Shown here in pieces: positions 1 through 7,293 of a stretch of DNA of 64,000 nt (its first letter is position 1; every line of letters starts with the position of its first letter). A program made the position numbers and the translations under genes. The stretch is taken from positions 18,845 to 82,844 of the forward strand of contig JAEDDN010000007.1 of the NCBI GenBank assembly GCA_016298065.1, written 5' to 3'. A model generated the notes under the pieces. The model was not told where the DNA came from and did no database searches. It was given only the letters and a program-made list of their open reading frames with translations. This stretch comes from Oscillospiraceae bacterium. Its GTDB lineage: Bacteria; Bacillota; Clostridia; Oscillospirales; Ruminococcaceae.

Positions 1-209
1 CTTTCCGATTTGCTTTGGCTCTCGGCTATCTCAGTCCAATAAGATTTTTTTGATGGTTTGTTTGACGGATGTGACTTATTGTCAGTGCTTTGAGTTTCGC
101 TTACAGCTTCAGAGCTTTGATTACCGGAAGTATCTTTAGTCTTATCCTTACAGCCTGCAAACAAAATACACACCGACAAAACCGCAATAATCACAAGTAT
201 CTTTTTCAT
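1..209 (-). CDS. Partial lipoprotein, N-terminal part only
   Basis: The gene runs off the left edge, so only about 69 residues are visible. The N-terminus has the basic MKK start, a hydrophobic stretch and a lipobox ending in FAGC at residues 17-20, so Cys20 should be lipidated and the protein anchored on the outer face of the membrane. After the cysteine comes a low-complexity Ser/Thr/Lys/Asn-rich linker (to about residue 55), typical of the spacer that lifts a lipoprotein domain off the membrane. An AGAGGG ribosome binding site precedes the ATG. The functional domain lies outside the window, so no function can be given. Confidence 0.75.
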   Translation of the reverse strand, partial: MKKILVIIAVLSVCILFAGCKDKTKDTSGNQSSEAVSETQSTDNKSHPSNKPSKKSYWTEIAESQSKSE

Positions 210-361
210 AGCTAGCCCTCTTTTTATATTATATATTTATTTTTGTCTTATAAATTAAAAAATAAACAGTTTTTACCTTTAAAATTATACCTTTTAAAAA
301 GATTTGTGTCAATGAATTAAGTCGGTATTTAACTGAAAAATATCACCAAAGATAATATAAA

Positions 362-384
362 CTGCCCCGATAGCATCGGGGCAG
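362..384 (-). terminator. Hairpin terminator of the CmpB-like gene
   Basis: A 10-bp GC-rich stem, CTGCCCCGAT and its complement, with a 3-nt loop lies just downstream of the minus-strand gene ending at 397. The following bases on the minus strand are T-rich but interrupted (TTTATATT), so it is a plausible rather than perfect intrinsic terminator. Confidence 0.6.
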
Positions 385-396
385 TAGTAATAGTCA

Positions 397-1191
397 TTAC
401 TTTTTAGATTTACTTTTATTTTTTTCTTCACGGTATTTTTGTATCTTTGAAAATGCCGATTTATACTTTCCGTTTTGCAAATTGGGGAACGCCTTAAAAA
501 GACGTTTATGTATATAGTTTCTCTTCTCAAGGAGAGTTTTATATTTTTCCTTTAACTCTTTTTCCTTTTCAGGTGCTTTTTCCTTAACGGTAGAAACTCC
601 TTCCGAAAGCTTTTCTCCTATATCATAGGAAACCGTTTCGAGCATACGGGATATATCGTTTATCGCTTTCATACGGCTCTCTATCTTAAGGGCTTCGATG
701 ACGGTGATAATTATATCAGCTAAAAACACAGCGCCAAAAGCTATAAGAAGTATCGTACCCAAAAGGTTTGGAATAATACTTATAAAATGATATATAAGAG
801 GGTGAACGGCATACACTACACATATACAGCATATTCCCCACAAAAGCGAAAACTCAAGGCAGATATATCCGCCGATATTAAACGGACGCTTTGAATAATC
901 CCAAAGTCTTTCGTGCAAAAGCTTATGAGAAACAAAGCCGATTATAAGTTCTATAACCGAGGTTACTATAACCGCACAGATATAAAATAAAATTAAATTG
1001 TGCTTTATCGGCATAAGAAGCCCGATAACCGCAACTATTCCCACACCGTATATGGGGCAGACAGGACCGGTTAAAAAGCCTCTGTTTACAAACTTACCGC
1101 TGTGCGCCGCCGCAAATACAACCTCACTGCACCAGCCTAAAAAGCTGTAAATAAAAAACATCCATAAATATTCCGTGAATGAGTATAGCAT
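397..1191 (-). CDS. CmpB-like membrane protein (putative ABC-transporter type IV family)
   Basis: The protein (264 aa) has about five hydrophobic segments in its first 170 residues and a charged, Lys/Glu-rich cytoplasmic tail of about 80 residues. The motifs FxGWxxE near residue 17, NRGFLxGPxCPIYG near 37 and the FSLLWG segment are typical of PF06541, a family named for putative ABC transporter permeases but without a proven substrate. The ATG at 1191 is preferred over the upstream GTG at 1200 because AAGGTG is placed correctly for it. The gene is transcribed behind the structured leader at 1263-1356 and ends at a hairpin. No ATPase partner gene is adjacent, so a transport role is only a family label. 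Confidence 0.75.
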   Translation of the reverse strand: MLYSFTEYLWMFFIYSFLGWCSEVVFAAAHSGKFVNRGFLTGPVCPIYGVGIVAVIGLLMPIKHNLILFYICAVIVTSVIELIIGFVSHKLLHERLWDYSKRPFNIGGYICLEFSLLWGICCICVVYAVHPLIYHFISIIPNLLGTILLIAFGAVFLADIIITVIEALKIESRMKAINDISRMLETVSYDIGEKLSEGVSTVKEKAPEKEKELKEKYKTLLEKRNYIHKRLFKAFPNLQNGKYKSAFSKIQKYREEKNKSKSKK

Positions 1192-1262
1192 AAGTTTCAC
1201 CTTGTTTTCTCGCTATAAATATGCTTCGTAAGTAATTTTTTATAAACTTCTTTTAAAGAATA

Positions 1263-1356
1263 TTATAAGTTAAAATGTTCTTAGTTAAAATCCATAAGGA
1301 TTTTTTAAGCGCAAGCTTGTCGGCACCAAAGGTGCAGACTGACTAAGGTTATTATA
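1263..1356 (-). ncRNA. Structured leader RNA, copy A
   Basis: This element of about 94 bp is about 95% identical to 31534-31628. On the minus strand it follows a TATAAT box and begins CCTTAGT. It can fold into a closing stem (CTTAGT with ACTAAG) enclosing three hairpins: GCACC-UUU-GGUGC extended by GUC/GAC, AAGC-UUGC-GCUU, and AAAAUCC-UUAU-GGAUUUU. Differences from copy B are confined to loops and joining segments. It sits about 70 nt upstream of the CmpB-like gene, so it is most simply read as a cis-acting 5' leader. I do not recognise it as a known riboswitch class. Confidence 0.6.
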
Positions 1357-1380
1357 CCACGACTTATATTTAAAAAACAA
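1351..1380 (-). promoter_or_regulatory. SigA-type promoter for leader RNA copy A
   Basis: On the minus strand TTGTTT and TATAAT are separated by 18 bp. The expected start point falls on the first bases of the closing stem of the leader RNA. Confidence 0.6.
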
Positions 1381-1404
1381 CAATAATATGCATATAAGCT
1401 TTAG

Positions 1405-1434
1405 TTGCTTTATAATATAGCTATATGGTATACT
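1405..1434 (+). promoter_or_regulatory. SigA-type promoter for the pyruvyl transferase gene
   Basis: TTGCTT, an 18-bp spacer and TATACT lie 37 bp before the ATG at 1471. Its presence argues against the longer reading frame that begins at the TTG of the -35 box. Confidence 0.6.
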
Positions 1435-1470
1435 AAGTATATAAACCATAAAATGATTCGGAGGGCAGTT

Positions 1471-3003
1471 ATGAAAAAGTTTAACATTGCTCAGGTAGGC
1501 TCTTTTGACGTTGAAAACTACGGTGATTTATTATTTGCGCCCGTATTTAAAAGTCACATAACAAAACGCCTTGATATTGATAATATTGTTTTGTTTGCTC
1601 CTAAAAACTGCAATATGCCCTTTGAGGAAAACATAAAGGTGTATTCGGTAACAGAGCTTGAAAAAAAGCATCTTGAATATAATTTTGATGCCATTGTTGT
1701 AGGCGGCGGCGATTTAATACACCTAACAAAAATCTGCCCGCTTATTCCGTATATTTCTAAAGACTCGCCTGTAATTTACGAGGCGTTATATATGTGGATT
1801 TTACCGGTATTTGTTGCGGTAAAATATAATATCCCGATAATATTTAACGGTGTCGGCGTGCCGAGTGAATTTAAAAAGCACGACAGAGAGTTTGTTCGTG
1901 GCTTAACAGAAGCTGTGGATTACATTTCGGTGCGTGACGAGCTTTCAAAAGAACACCTGCTCACCTGCGGTACCTCAAAGGATATTACCGTAATTCCCGA
2001 CAGCGTTTTATCTATCTCAAAGGTATATCCGAAAGAGCTTATTTTAAAAACCTTTGAGAGCTTATCCTTGCCCTTTGACAAAGATAAAAAATATGTTGCA
2101 GTTCATATAAATAAACGTTTTTCCGATGAAAATATCTCTGCCTTGGCAGATGAGCTTATTAAGATAAAAAAAGAATACGACTGTCAGATTGTTTTGGTGC
2201 CTATAGGATATGCCTTAGGCGATTACGAAATGATGCAAAAGTTAAACGGTATTTACCCTGATGAATTTATACCTCTTACCGAAAAGCTTTCGCCGATAAA
2301 TATGCTAAGCGTTATAGTAAATTCCGAGTGCTATATCGGTGCGAGCCTGCACGGCTGTATTACCGCTTCGGCATACGGCACTAAGGTTATGATGCTAAAC
2401 TACAGCAAATTCACAAAGATAGACGGCTTTTTATCCTTAATAGGCCGCAGCGATTGTTTGGCTCACGACGCAGACGAAACCTTTGAGGTATTTAAAAATA
2501 TAATAAACTTGCCTACGGCAGAGCTTGACTCTCTTTTGCCTCAAATAGATAAGCATTTTGACAAGGTAGCTAAGATAATATCTGACGGCAAAAATGATAA
2601 GCCGATAGCCGATATTTCGGTAGCTATGGCAGAAACCATATACGGTATGCAGGTTGACGGCGAGCTTTTTGATTTAAAGGACGCCTATGACGAGCTTATG
2701 AAAACTCATATTTCACTTGCAACTACACTTCATCAGACAAATCTCGCTCATCAAAAGCTTATAAATGAGCATAACGCTCTTAGAAGTGTCTTTGAGGATA
2801 CTAATAATTCTTATCAAACGCTCAAAACCGAGCACGAAAATATATGCACGACACTTCATCAGACAAACTTAGAGCTTTTAAGCACAAGGCAATCGGAAGC
2901 GCAATATAAAAGCTTTTACGATAAAATCCATTCAAACTTTATCTTTAAAATTGCTTTCGGTATTAAAAATTTCCTTAAAAAAATATTTTCAAAGAATAAG
3001 TAG
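1471..3003 (+). CDS. Polysaccharide pyruvyl transferase family protein with C-terminal coiled coil
   Basis: The protein (510 aa) belongs to PF04230, enzymes that place pyruvate ketals on cell-wall or capsular sugars. Visible family features are NYGD at residues 17-20, VVGGGDLIH at about 76-84, and GASLHG near 290. Residues up to about 400 form the enzyme. The last ~110 residues are predicted coiled coil containing two copies of TTLHQTNL separated by about 40 residues, followed by a basic tail ending in FLKKIFSKNK. GGAGGG at 1460-1465 supports the ATG at 1471. The coiled-coil tail is unusual for the enzyme and may tether it to a glycan assembly complex. The next gene is unrelated riboflavin uptake. 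Confidence 0.8.
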   Translation: MKKFNIAQVGSFDVENYGDLLFAPVFKSHITKRLDIDNIVLFAPKNCNMPFEENIKVYSVTELEKKHLEYNFDAIVVGGGDLIHLTKICPLIPYISKDSPVIYEALYMWILPVFVAVKYNIPIIFNGVGVPSEFKKHDREFVRGLTEAVDYISVRDELSKEHLLTCGTSKDITVIPDSVLSISKVYPKELILKTFESLSLPFDKDKKYVAVHINKRFSDENISALADELIKIKKEYDCQIVLVPIGYALGDYEMMQKLNGIYPDEFIPLTEKLSPINMLSVIVNSECYIGASLHGCITASAYGTKVMMLNYSKFTKIDGFLSLIGRSDCLAHDADETFEVFKNIINLPTAELDSLLPQIDKHFDKVAKIISDGKNDKPIADISVAMAETIYGMQVDGELFDLKDAYDELMKTHISLATTLHQTNLAHQKLINEHNALRSVFEDTNNSYQTLKTEHENICTTLHQTNLELLSTRQSEAQYKSFYDKIHSNFIFKIAFGIKNFLKKIFSKNK

Positions 3004-3011
3004 TAAGCCTA

Positions 3012-3051
3012 TTGACAAATATTTTTTACTATAGTATACTAATATAGTAAA
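3012..3051 (+). promoter_or_regulatory. ribU promoter with overlapping palindromic operator
   Basis: TTGACA (3012-3017), a 17-bp spacer and TATACT (3035-3040) form a near-consensus promoter. A 9-bp inverted repeat, TTTACTATA with TATAGTAAA, spans 3025-3051, and the 10-bp palindrome TAGTATACTA lies inside it over the -10 box. The symmetry suggests a dimeric repressor site in addition to the downstream riboswitch; the binding protein is unknown. Confidence 0.7.
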
Positions 3052-3061
3052 CTAAATATAT

Positions 3062-3169
3062 GTTTCAGGGCGGAGTGCAATTCTCCACTGGTGGTAAAGT
3101 CCACGAGCCTTTAAAAAGGCTGATTTGGTGAAATTCCAAAACCAACGGTATAGTCCGGATGAAAGAAAC
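3062..3169 (+). ncRNA. FMN riboswitch (RFN element)
   Basis: The element has the conserved RFN landmarks: TTCAGGGCGGAGTG at the 5' side, GGTAAAGTCCACGAGC, then GGTGAAATTCC, CCAACGGTATAGTCC and GGATGAAAGAAAC. GTTTC at 3062 pairs with GAAAC at 3165 to close P1. It binds flavin mononucleotide and switches off riboflavin genes when the cofactor is plentiful. The following terminator and ribU fit this exactly. Confidence 0.97.
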
Positions 3170-3197
3170 TTTTATTTATAATAATGCTAAAAGCTTA

Positions 3198-3230
3198 TGC
3201 CCTGAATTATATTCAGGGCATTTTTATTTT
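3198..3230 (+). terminator. Riboswitch-controlled intrinsic terminator
   Basis: TGCCCTGAAT, a 3-nt loop and its complement are followed by TTTTTATTTT. It lies between the FMN aptamer and ribU, so it is the expression platform: FMN binding should favour this hairpin and stop transcription before ribU. Confidence 0.9.
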
Positions 3231-3248
3231 TGAAGGGAGCTTTTTAAA

Positions 3249-3884
3249 TTGGAAAAGGCAAAAAAATTAAAAGGAAAATCATCACTTAACCTTCAGACTA
3301 TGGTAAAGATAGCTTTACTTTCGGCGATAGCTGCCATACTTATGTTTTTGGAAATACCTTTATGGTTCGCCCCGGGCTTTTATAAGCTTGATTTAAGCGA
3401 AATCGCCGTACTTATCGGCTCGTTTTCTATGGGTGTAATACCCGGTATCATTATCGAAGCGCTGAAAATATTATTACACCTACTCATAAAGGGAACCTCC
3501 ACCGCAGGCGTTGGTGAGATAAGCAATTTCATTATAGGGCTTACCCTTGTAGTTCCCTCTACGATTATTTTCCGCAGACATAAGACCTTAAAAAGCGCAG
3601 TTATCGGGCTTTTAGTCGGCGCTTTGAGTATGGCGGTTATCGGCGCTTTGATGAATTATCTTGTACTTATCCCGTTTTATTCAAAGGCATACGGTATGCC
3701 TTTAGACGCAATAATAGGTATGGGCACTAAGGTAAACAGTCATATAGTGGATTTAAAGACGCTGGTATTTTGGGCTGTAGTTCCGTTTAACATATTAAAG
3801 GCTGTTATTTCGGGGGCTGTGACATTACTTCTTTATAAAAAGCTATCTCCTATTATAAGCGGTGACGCCGCTAAGGAAATTTAA
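3249..3884 (+). CDS. ribU: Riboflavin transporter RibU (ECF transporter S component)
   Basis: The protein (211 aa) is the substrate-binding membrane subunit of an energy-coupling-factor transporter for riboflavin. It has about six hydrophobic segments beginning near residue 18; the first contains the AxxxAxxxxL helix face typical of S components, and LDLSEIAVLIG near residues 47-57 matches the RibU pattern of an acidic loop between helices. The start is TTG at 3249, nine bases after GGGAG; the next in-frame Met would remove the first helix. The shared ECF ATPase and T subunits are not in the window, as expected. Expression should respond to FMN through the riboswitch. Confidence 0.92.
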   Translation: MEKAKKLKGKSSLNLQTMVKIALLSAIAAILMFLEIPLWFAPGFYKLDLSEIAVLIGSFSMGVIPGIIIEALKILLHLLIKGTSTAGVGEISNFIIGLTLVVPSTIIFRRHKTLKSAVIGLLVGALSMAVIGALMNYLVLIPFYSKAYGMPLDAIIGMGTKVNSHIVDLKTLVFWAVVPFNILKAVISGAVTLLLYKKLSPIISGDAAKEI

Positions 3885-3886
3885 AG

Positions 3887-4210
3887 ATGAACATATTTGA
3901 TATAAAAGATGAGAAGCTAAGCGAGGAATTAACCACGCTTTTGCACAGCGACAAAAACATAAGGATAGAAAGAATTATATCCGACGGTCAATGCTCCGAA
4001 AAGGGATTTTGGTACGACCAAGAGGAAAATGAATGGCTGGTACTTATACAAGGCTCGGCAAAACTTAAATTTGACGACAGCCGTTTTGATAATGAAGTTA
4101 TATTAAATGCAGGCGACACGCTTTTTATCCCGGCACACTGTCGCCATAGGGTTAAATACACAAGCACCGTACCAAAATGTATATGGGTTTGTATATTTTA
4201 CAGTGAATAA
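3887..4210 (+). CDS. Small single-domain cupin protein
   Basis: The protein (107 aa) is one cupin barrel: WLVLIQG near residue 50 begins the first cupin motif, and GDTLFIPAHCRHRV near residues 76-89 is the second, with the two histidines as likely metal ligands. Its start lies 2 nt after the ribU stop, so the two are co-transcribed and share the FMN riboswitch. Proteins of this size in the family act as isomerases, dioxygenases or sensors; which one cannot be said. Co-expression with ribU hints at a flavin-related or redox role, but this is inference. Confidence 0.8.
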   Translation: MNIFDIKDEKLSEELTTLLHSDKNIRIERIISDGQCSEKGFWYDQEENEWLVLIQGSAKLKFDDSRFDNEVILNAGDTLFIPAHCRHRVKYTSTVPKCIWVCIFYSE

Positions 4211-4233
4211 AGCTTATTAAAGGAAGTGTATAT

Positions 4234-4449
4234 ATGGATAAATCAAAGCTCAGTCGCATAAACGAGCTTGCACGCAAATCCCGTGAAAGCGAGCTTACTG
4301 CAGACGAAAAAGCCGAACAACACGCTTTGAGGGAAGAATATTTAATGGAATTTCGCAGTAATTTAAAAAACACCTTAGATAACGTCACGGTAGTTGACAA
4401 AGAAGGTAATGTGCTGATTAAAAGTAAAAATAATAAAAATTTGAGTTAA
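4234..4449 (+). CDS. DUF896 (UPF0291) small helical protein, YnzC-like
   Basis: The 71-residue protein has the family pattern: a first helix INELARKSRE, then LTADEKAEQ, then a second helix LREEYLMEFR, followed by NTLDNV. Members such as YnzC of Bacillus fold as a two-helix hairpin; one B. subtilis relative is part of the SOS operon, but most have no assigned function. It is the third gene after ribU with a 23-bp gap containing AAAGGAAG, so probably read from the same transcript. A strong bidirectional terminator follows. Confidence 0.9.
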   Translation: MDKSKLSRINELARKSRESELTADEKAEQHALREEYLMEFRSNLKNTLDNVTVVDKEGNVLIKSKNNKNLS

Positions 4450-4480
4450 AAAAGGCTGTTCTACCGAACAGCCTTTTTTA
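4449..4480 (+). terminator. Bidirectional terminator between DUF896 and DUF188 genes
   Basis: A 13-bp stem, AAAAAGGCTGTTC and its complement around a 4-nt loop, carries A-runs on one side and T-runs on the other. It separates two convergent genes and can serve both. Confidence 0.9.
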
Positions 4481-4482
4481 TT

Positions 4483-4926
4483 TCACTTTAAATTTTTCTC
4501 GATACATTCTGTTAAGGATTTTTCAAACGCCGTATCCTGCACCGCTTTGTTTCTCTTAGCGTTTCCCTTTAATCGACCGCCCGAATTTCTTATCTTTTTG
4601 GCGGTGTGTCTGAATAACAGCAAGGCGTCAATGTTATCCTTAGTGTAAAAAAGTCCGTTTTGATTTATAACAAAAGCCTCTTTGGCAAGACACATCGCCG
4701 CTAAGCCATAGTCTTGTGTTATGACTATATCGGACTTTTTTATCATATTCACAAGTGCAAAATCCACGCTGTCAGCACCCTTTGATACGGTTATCGTTTT
4801 AGCATATTCATTTTCAAAAATATGTGATGTATCGCAAATTATGATAACCTCTAAGTTATACTTTCTGCCGATATTTATTGTATTTTGCACGACAGGACAG
4901 CCGTCGGCATCTATAAGTATGCGCAC
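4483..4926 (-). CDS. YaiI/YqxD family protein (UPF0178, DUF188)
   Basis: The protein (147 aa) has the family N-terminus with DADGCPV at residues 6-12, plus VITQDYGLA near residue 68 and the basic segment GGRLKGNAKR. The family has a PIN-like nuclease fold with conserved aspartates (Asp6, Asp8 and the QDYG aspartate here), but no reaction has been shown. The ATG lies 2 nt after the yjbQ stop, so it is the last gene of a run that begins with the rhamnose genes. The terminator at 4449-4480 closes it. Confidence 0.85.
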   Translation of the reverse strand: MRILIDADGCPVVQNTINIGRKYNLEVIIICDTSHIFENEYAKTITVSKGADSVDFALVNMIKKSDIVITQDYGLAAMCLAKEAFVINQNGLFYTKDNIDALLLFRHTAKKIRNSGGRLKGNAKRNKAVQDTAFEKSLTECIEKNLK

Positions 4927-4928
4927 TG

Positions 4929-5327
4929 CTACTCACCTATAACCTTAACTAAAAATCGACGTGTGCGAGGCCCGTCAAATTCGCAGAAATATATTCCCTG
5001 CCATATACCGAGCAGGAGCTTACCGTCGTTTATAATCACCGTCGCAGACGAGCCCATAGCCGAAGCTTTAAGGTGTGCTGTAGAGTTGCCCTCGGCGTGC
5101 ATAAAGTCTTTAGAATCAGGATATGCTCTACTAAGCCCCAACAGCATATCTCTTACAACGTCGGGGTCTGCGTTTTCGTTTATGGTAATGCCCGCCGTGG
5201 TGTGCGGGCTAAACACTACGCATATTCCGTTTTTTATATTACTTTTTGCCACCGCTTCTTTTACCTTTGAGGTTACGTTATAAAAGTTTTGTGGCGCTGT
5301 TTGAAGCTTATATTCATATAAGGACAT
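4929..5327 (-). CDS. yjbQ: YjbQ family protein (UPF0047)
   Basis: The 132-residue protein has the signature VFSPHTTAGITINENAD and the C-terminal GIWQGIYFCEFDGPR, which mark the UPF0047 family. Some members have thiamine-phosphate synthase side activity in E. coli, but the physiological role is unsettled. The histidine in SPHTT and the downstream His in the HAEG segment are the likely active-site residues. It follows rfbD by 21 nt and precedes the DUF188 gene by 2 nt, so it appears co-transcribed with the dTDP-rhamnose genes without an obvious functional link. Confidence 0.85.
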   Translation of the reverse strand: MSLYEYKLQTAPQNFYNVTSKVKEAVAKSNIKNGICVVFSPHTTAGITINENADPDVVRDMLLGLSRAYPDSKDFMHAEGNSTAHLKASAMGSSATVIINDGKLLLGIWQGIYFCEFDGPRTRRFLVKVIGE

Positions 5328-5348
5328 TTTACTTCTCCTATAGCTTAA

Positions 5349-6191
5349 TTACAGAGTATTTTTCAAATACCTGCTCAAAGCATCCTGCCATGTAGGCAGA
5401 TGTTCAAAGCCGTTTTCGGTAAGGGCAGCCTTGCTCATTCGTGAGTTTTTGGGTCTTGCCGCTTTTGCGGGATACTTAGAACTGTCAACAGGTGTAACGT
5501 CTATATTTTTGCCTGCCTGTTTAAATATCTCGACAGCAAATTCATACCAACTGCAAAAACCCTCATTTGTAACGTGATATGTGCCGTATTTCTCGGTCTT
5601 TATCATTTCGCATACTAACTTAGCTACGTCCTTACAATAAGTCGGCGAGCCTATCTGGTCGTCTACTACCGTGAGTTTGTCGTGTGTTTCGGCAAGATTA
5701 AGCATAGTTTTTATAAAGTTTTTGCCGTTTTCGCCGAATACCCATGATATTCTGCAGATAAAATATTTATCTAAATTTTCTCTTATTGCTTTTTCGCCGA
5801 GCCATTTTGTATAGCCGTAGTGATTTATCGGGTTTGCTGGCTCGTCAACTTCAAACGGAGTTGTACCTGTGCCCTCAAATACATAGTCGGTGCTAAAGTA
5901 TACAAACTTTGCGTCAAGCTCTTTTGCGACATCAACTAAATTTTTTGTGCCGTTATAATTTACCTTCTCGCAAAGCTCTTTTTCGTCCTCAGCCCTATCT
6001 ACAGCAGTATAAGCGGCACAGTGGATTATTGTATCGGGAGCGTAATTTAAAACGTAATCCCTAACGCTTTTTTCATCGGTTAAATCAAAATCGTCTATAT
6101 CTACGCCTTTTGCAGTAACACCCTGTTCGTTTAACAAATTTAAAATATCAAAGCCTAATTGACCTTTAACGCCTGTTACCAATACTTTCAT
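5349..6191 (-). CDS. rfbD: dTDP-4-dehydrorhamnose reductase
   Basis: This 280-residue short-chain dehydrogenase performs the last step of dTDP-L-rhamnose synthesis, reducing dTDP-4-dehydro-L-rhamnose with NAD(P)H in the cytosol. The Rossmann motif GVKGQLG is at residues 7-13 and the catalytic YxxxK (YGYTK) is near residue 125, preceded by STDYVF. It is the fourth gene of the rfbA-C-B-D set and follows rfbB after 53 nt that contain a GC-rich hairpin. Length and motifs are those of an intact enzyme. Confidence 0.95.
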   Translation of the reverse strand: MKVLVTGVKGQLGFDILNLLNEQGVTAKGVDIDDFDLTDEKSVRDYVLNYAPDTIIHCAAYTAVDRAEDEKELCEKVNYNGTKNLVDVAKELDAKFVYFSTDYVFEGTGTTPFEVDEPANPINHYGYTKWLGEKAIRENLDKYFICRISWVFGENGKNFIKTMLNLAETHDKLTVVDDQIGSPTYCKDVAKLVCEMIKTEKYGTYHVTNEGFCSWYEFAVEIFKQAGKNIDVTPVDSSKYPAKAARPKNSRMSKAALTENGFEHLPTWQDALSRYLKNTL

Positions 6192-6215
6192 AGCTTTTTC
6201 TCCTTTTTATATGTT

Positions 6216-6240
6216 TAAAGGGCGGTAATACCGCCCTTTA
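6216..6240 (-). repeat. Intercistronic hairpin between rfbB and rfbD
   Basis: TAAAGGGCGG, a 5-nt loop and the complement form a strong hairpin immediately after rfbB. No T-run follows on the minus strand, so it looks more like an RNA-stability or partial-termination element than a full terminator. Confidence 0.55.
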
Positions 6241-6244
6241 GAGT

Positions 6245-7264
6245 TTATCTGTCAGAATACATTTTTTCGTAGTAATTTTGATAATCGCCGCTGATGATAT
6301 TTTTCCACCAATCTTCATTATCAAGATACCACTTAATTGTCATCTTTATTCCGTCGTCAAACTTAACGGTCGGCAACCAGCCGAGTTCGTTTGAAATCTT
6401 GGTCGGGTCGATAGCGTATCTCATATCGTGACCTTTTCTGTCGCCGACATAAGTGATTAAGCTTTCGGGTTTGCCGAGTTCCTTAAGGATAGTCTTAACA
6501 ACTTCGAGGTTTGTTCTTTCGTTGTGTCCGCCAACATTATAAACCTCGCCTACTCTGCCGTTGTGGATAACTTTATCGATAGCACGGCAGTGGTCTTTTA
6601 CATAAAGCCAGTCACGAACATTTTCGCCTGTACCGTAAACAGGTAAGCTCTCGTCAGCCAAAGCTCTTGAAATGATAAGCGGAATGAGCTTTTCAGGGAA
6701 GTGATACGGACCGTAGTTATTTGAACATCTTGTAATAGTTACAGGTAAGCCGAAGGTTCTGTGGTATGCAAGTACCAAAAGGTCAGCCGCAGCCTTTGAA
6801 GCTGAATACGGGCTGGAGGTGTGGATAGGAGTTTCTTCGGTAAAGAACAGGTCAGGTCTGTCTAAAGGCAAATCTCCGTAAACCTCGTCGGTAGAAACCT
6901 GATGATATCTCGAAACGCCGTATTCTCTCGAAGCGTCCATTAAAGTTTGTGTACCGATAATGTTTGTTCTTAAGAATATGCCCGGGTCAACGATTGAACG
7001 GTCAACGTGTGACTCTGCGGCAAAGTTTACTACTATGTCAAACTTTTCTTTTTCAAACAAATCAAAGATATAATCTCTGTCTGCAATATCGCCCTTTGTG
7101 AACTTAAACTTAGGATTTTTCATTGCAGGTTCAAGTGTTTCGAGGTTACCTGCATAGGTTAAAAGGTCAAGACCTACGATTTCGTAGTCAGGGTGTTCCT
7201 CTAACATTAAGTAAACAAAGTTACTTCCTATAAAACCTGCTGCGCCTGTTACTAATATCTTCAT
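6245..7264 (-). CDS. rfbB: dTDP-glucose 4,6-dehydratase
   Basis: The protein (339 aa) converts dTDP-glucose to dTDP-4-dehydro-6-deoxyglucose, step two of the rhamnose pathway, with bound NAD+. It shows GAAGFIGSNF at residues 7-16, the Thr-Asp-Glu catalytic triad in STDEVYGD near residue 123, and YSASK near 153. The region RCSNNYGPYHFPEKLIP is characteristic of this enzyme. It follows rfbC after 29 nt. Length matches the family. Confidence 0.97.
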   Translation of the reverse strand: MKILVTGAAGFIGSNFVYLMLEEHPDYEIVGLDLLTYAGNLETLEPAMKNPKFKFTKGDIADRDYIFDLFEKEKFDIVVNFAAESHVDRSIVDPGIFLRTNIIGTQTLMDASREYGVSRYHQVSTDEVYGDLPLDRPDLFFTEETPIHTSSPYSASKAAADLLVLAYHRTFGLPVTITRCSNNYGPYHFPEKLIPLIISRALADESLPVYGTGENVRDWLYVKDHCRAIDKVIHNGRVGEVYNVGGHNERTNLEVVKTILKELGKPESLITYVGDRKGHDMRYAIDPTKISNELGWLPTVKFDDGIKMTIKWYLDNEDWWKNIISGDYQNYYEKMYSDR

Positions 7265-7293
7265 TTTTCATTTCCCCTTACATTGAATTTTAT

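Noticed and set aside
73..88. GACTTATTGTCAGTG occurs both near the left edge and near the right edge (about 63927-63941).
   Set aside because: A shared 15-mer between two places in 64 kb of AT-rich DNA is expected by chance about once or twice, and the flanks differ, so it is not treated as an attachment-site pair.
1405..1470. A longer N-terminus for the pyruvyl transferase, starting at TTG.
   Set aside because: The TTG is the -35 box of a good promoter and there is no ribosome site; ATG 1471 has GGAGGG.
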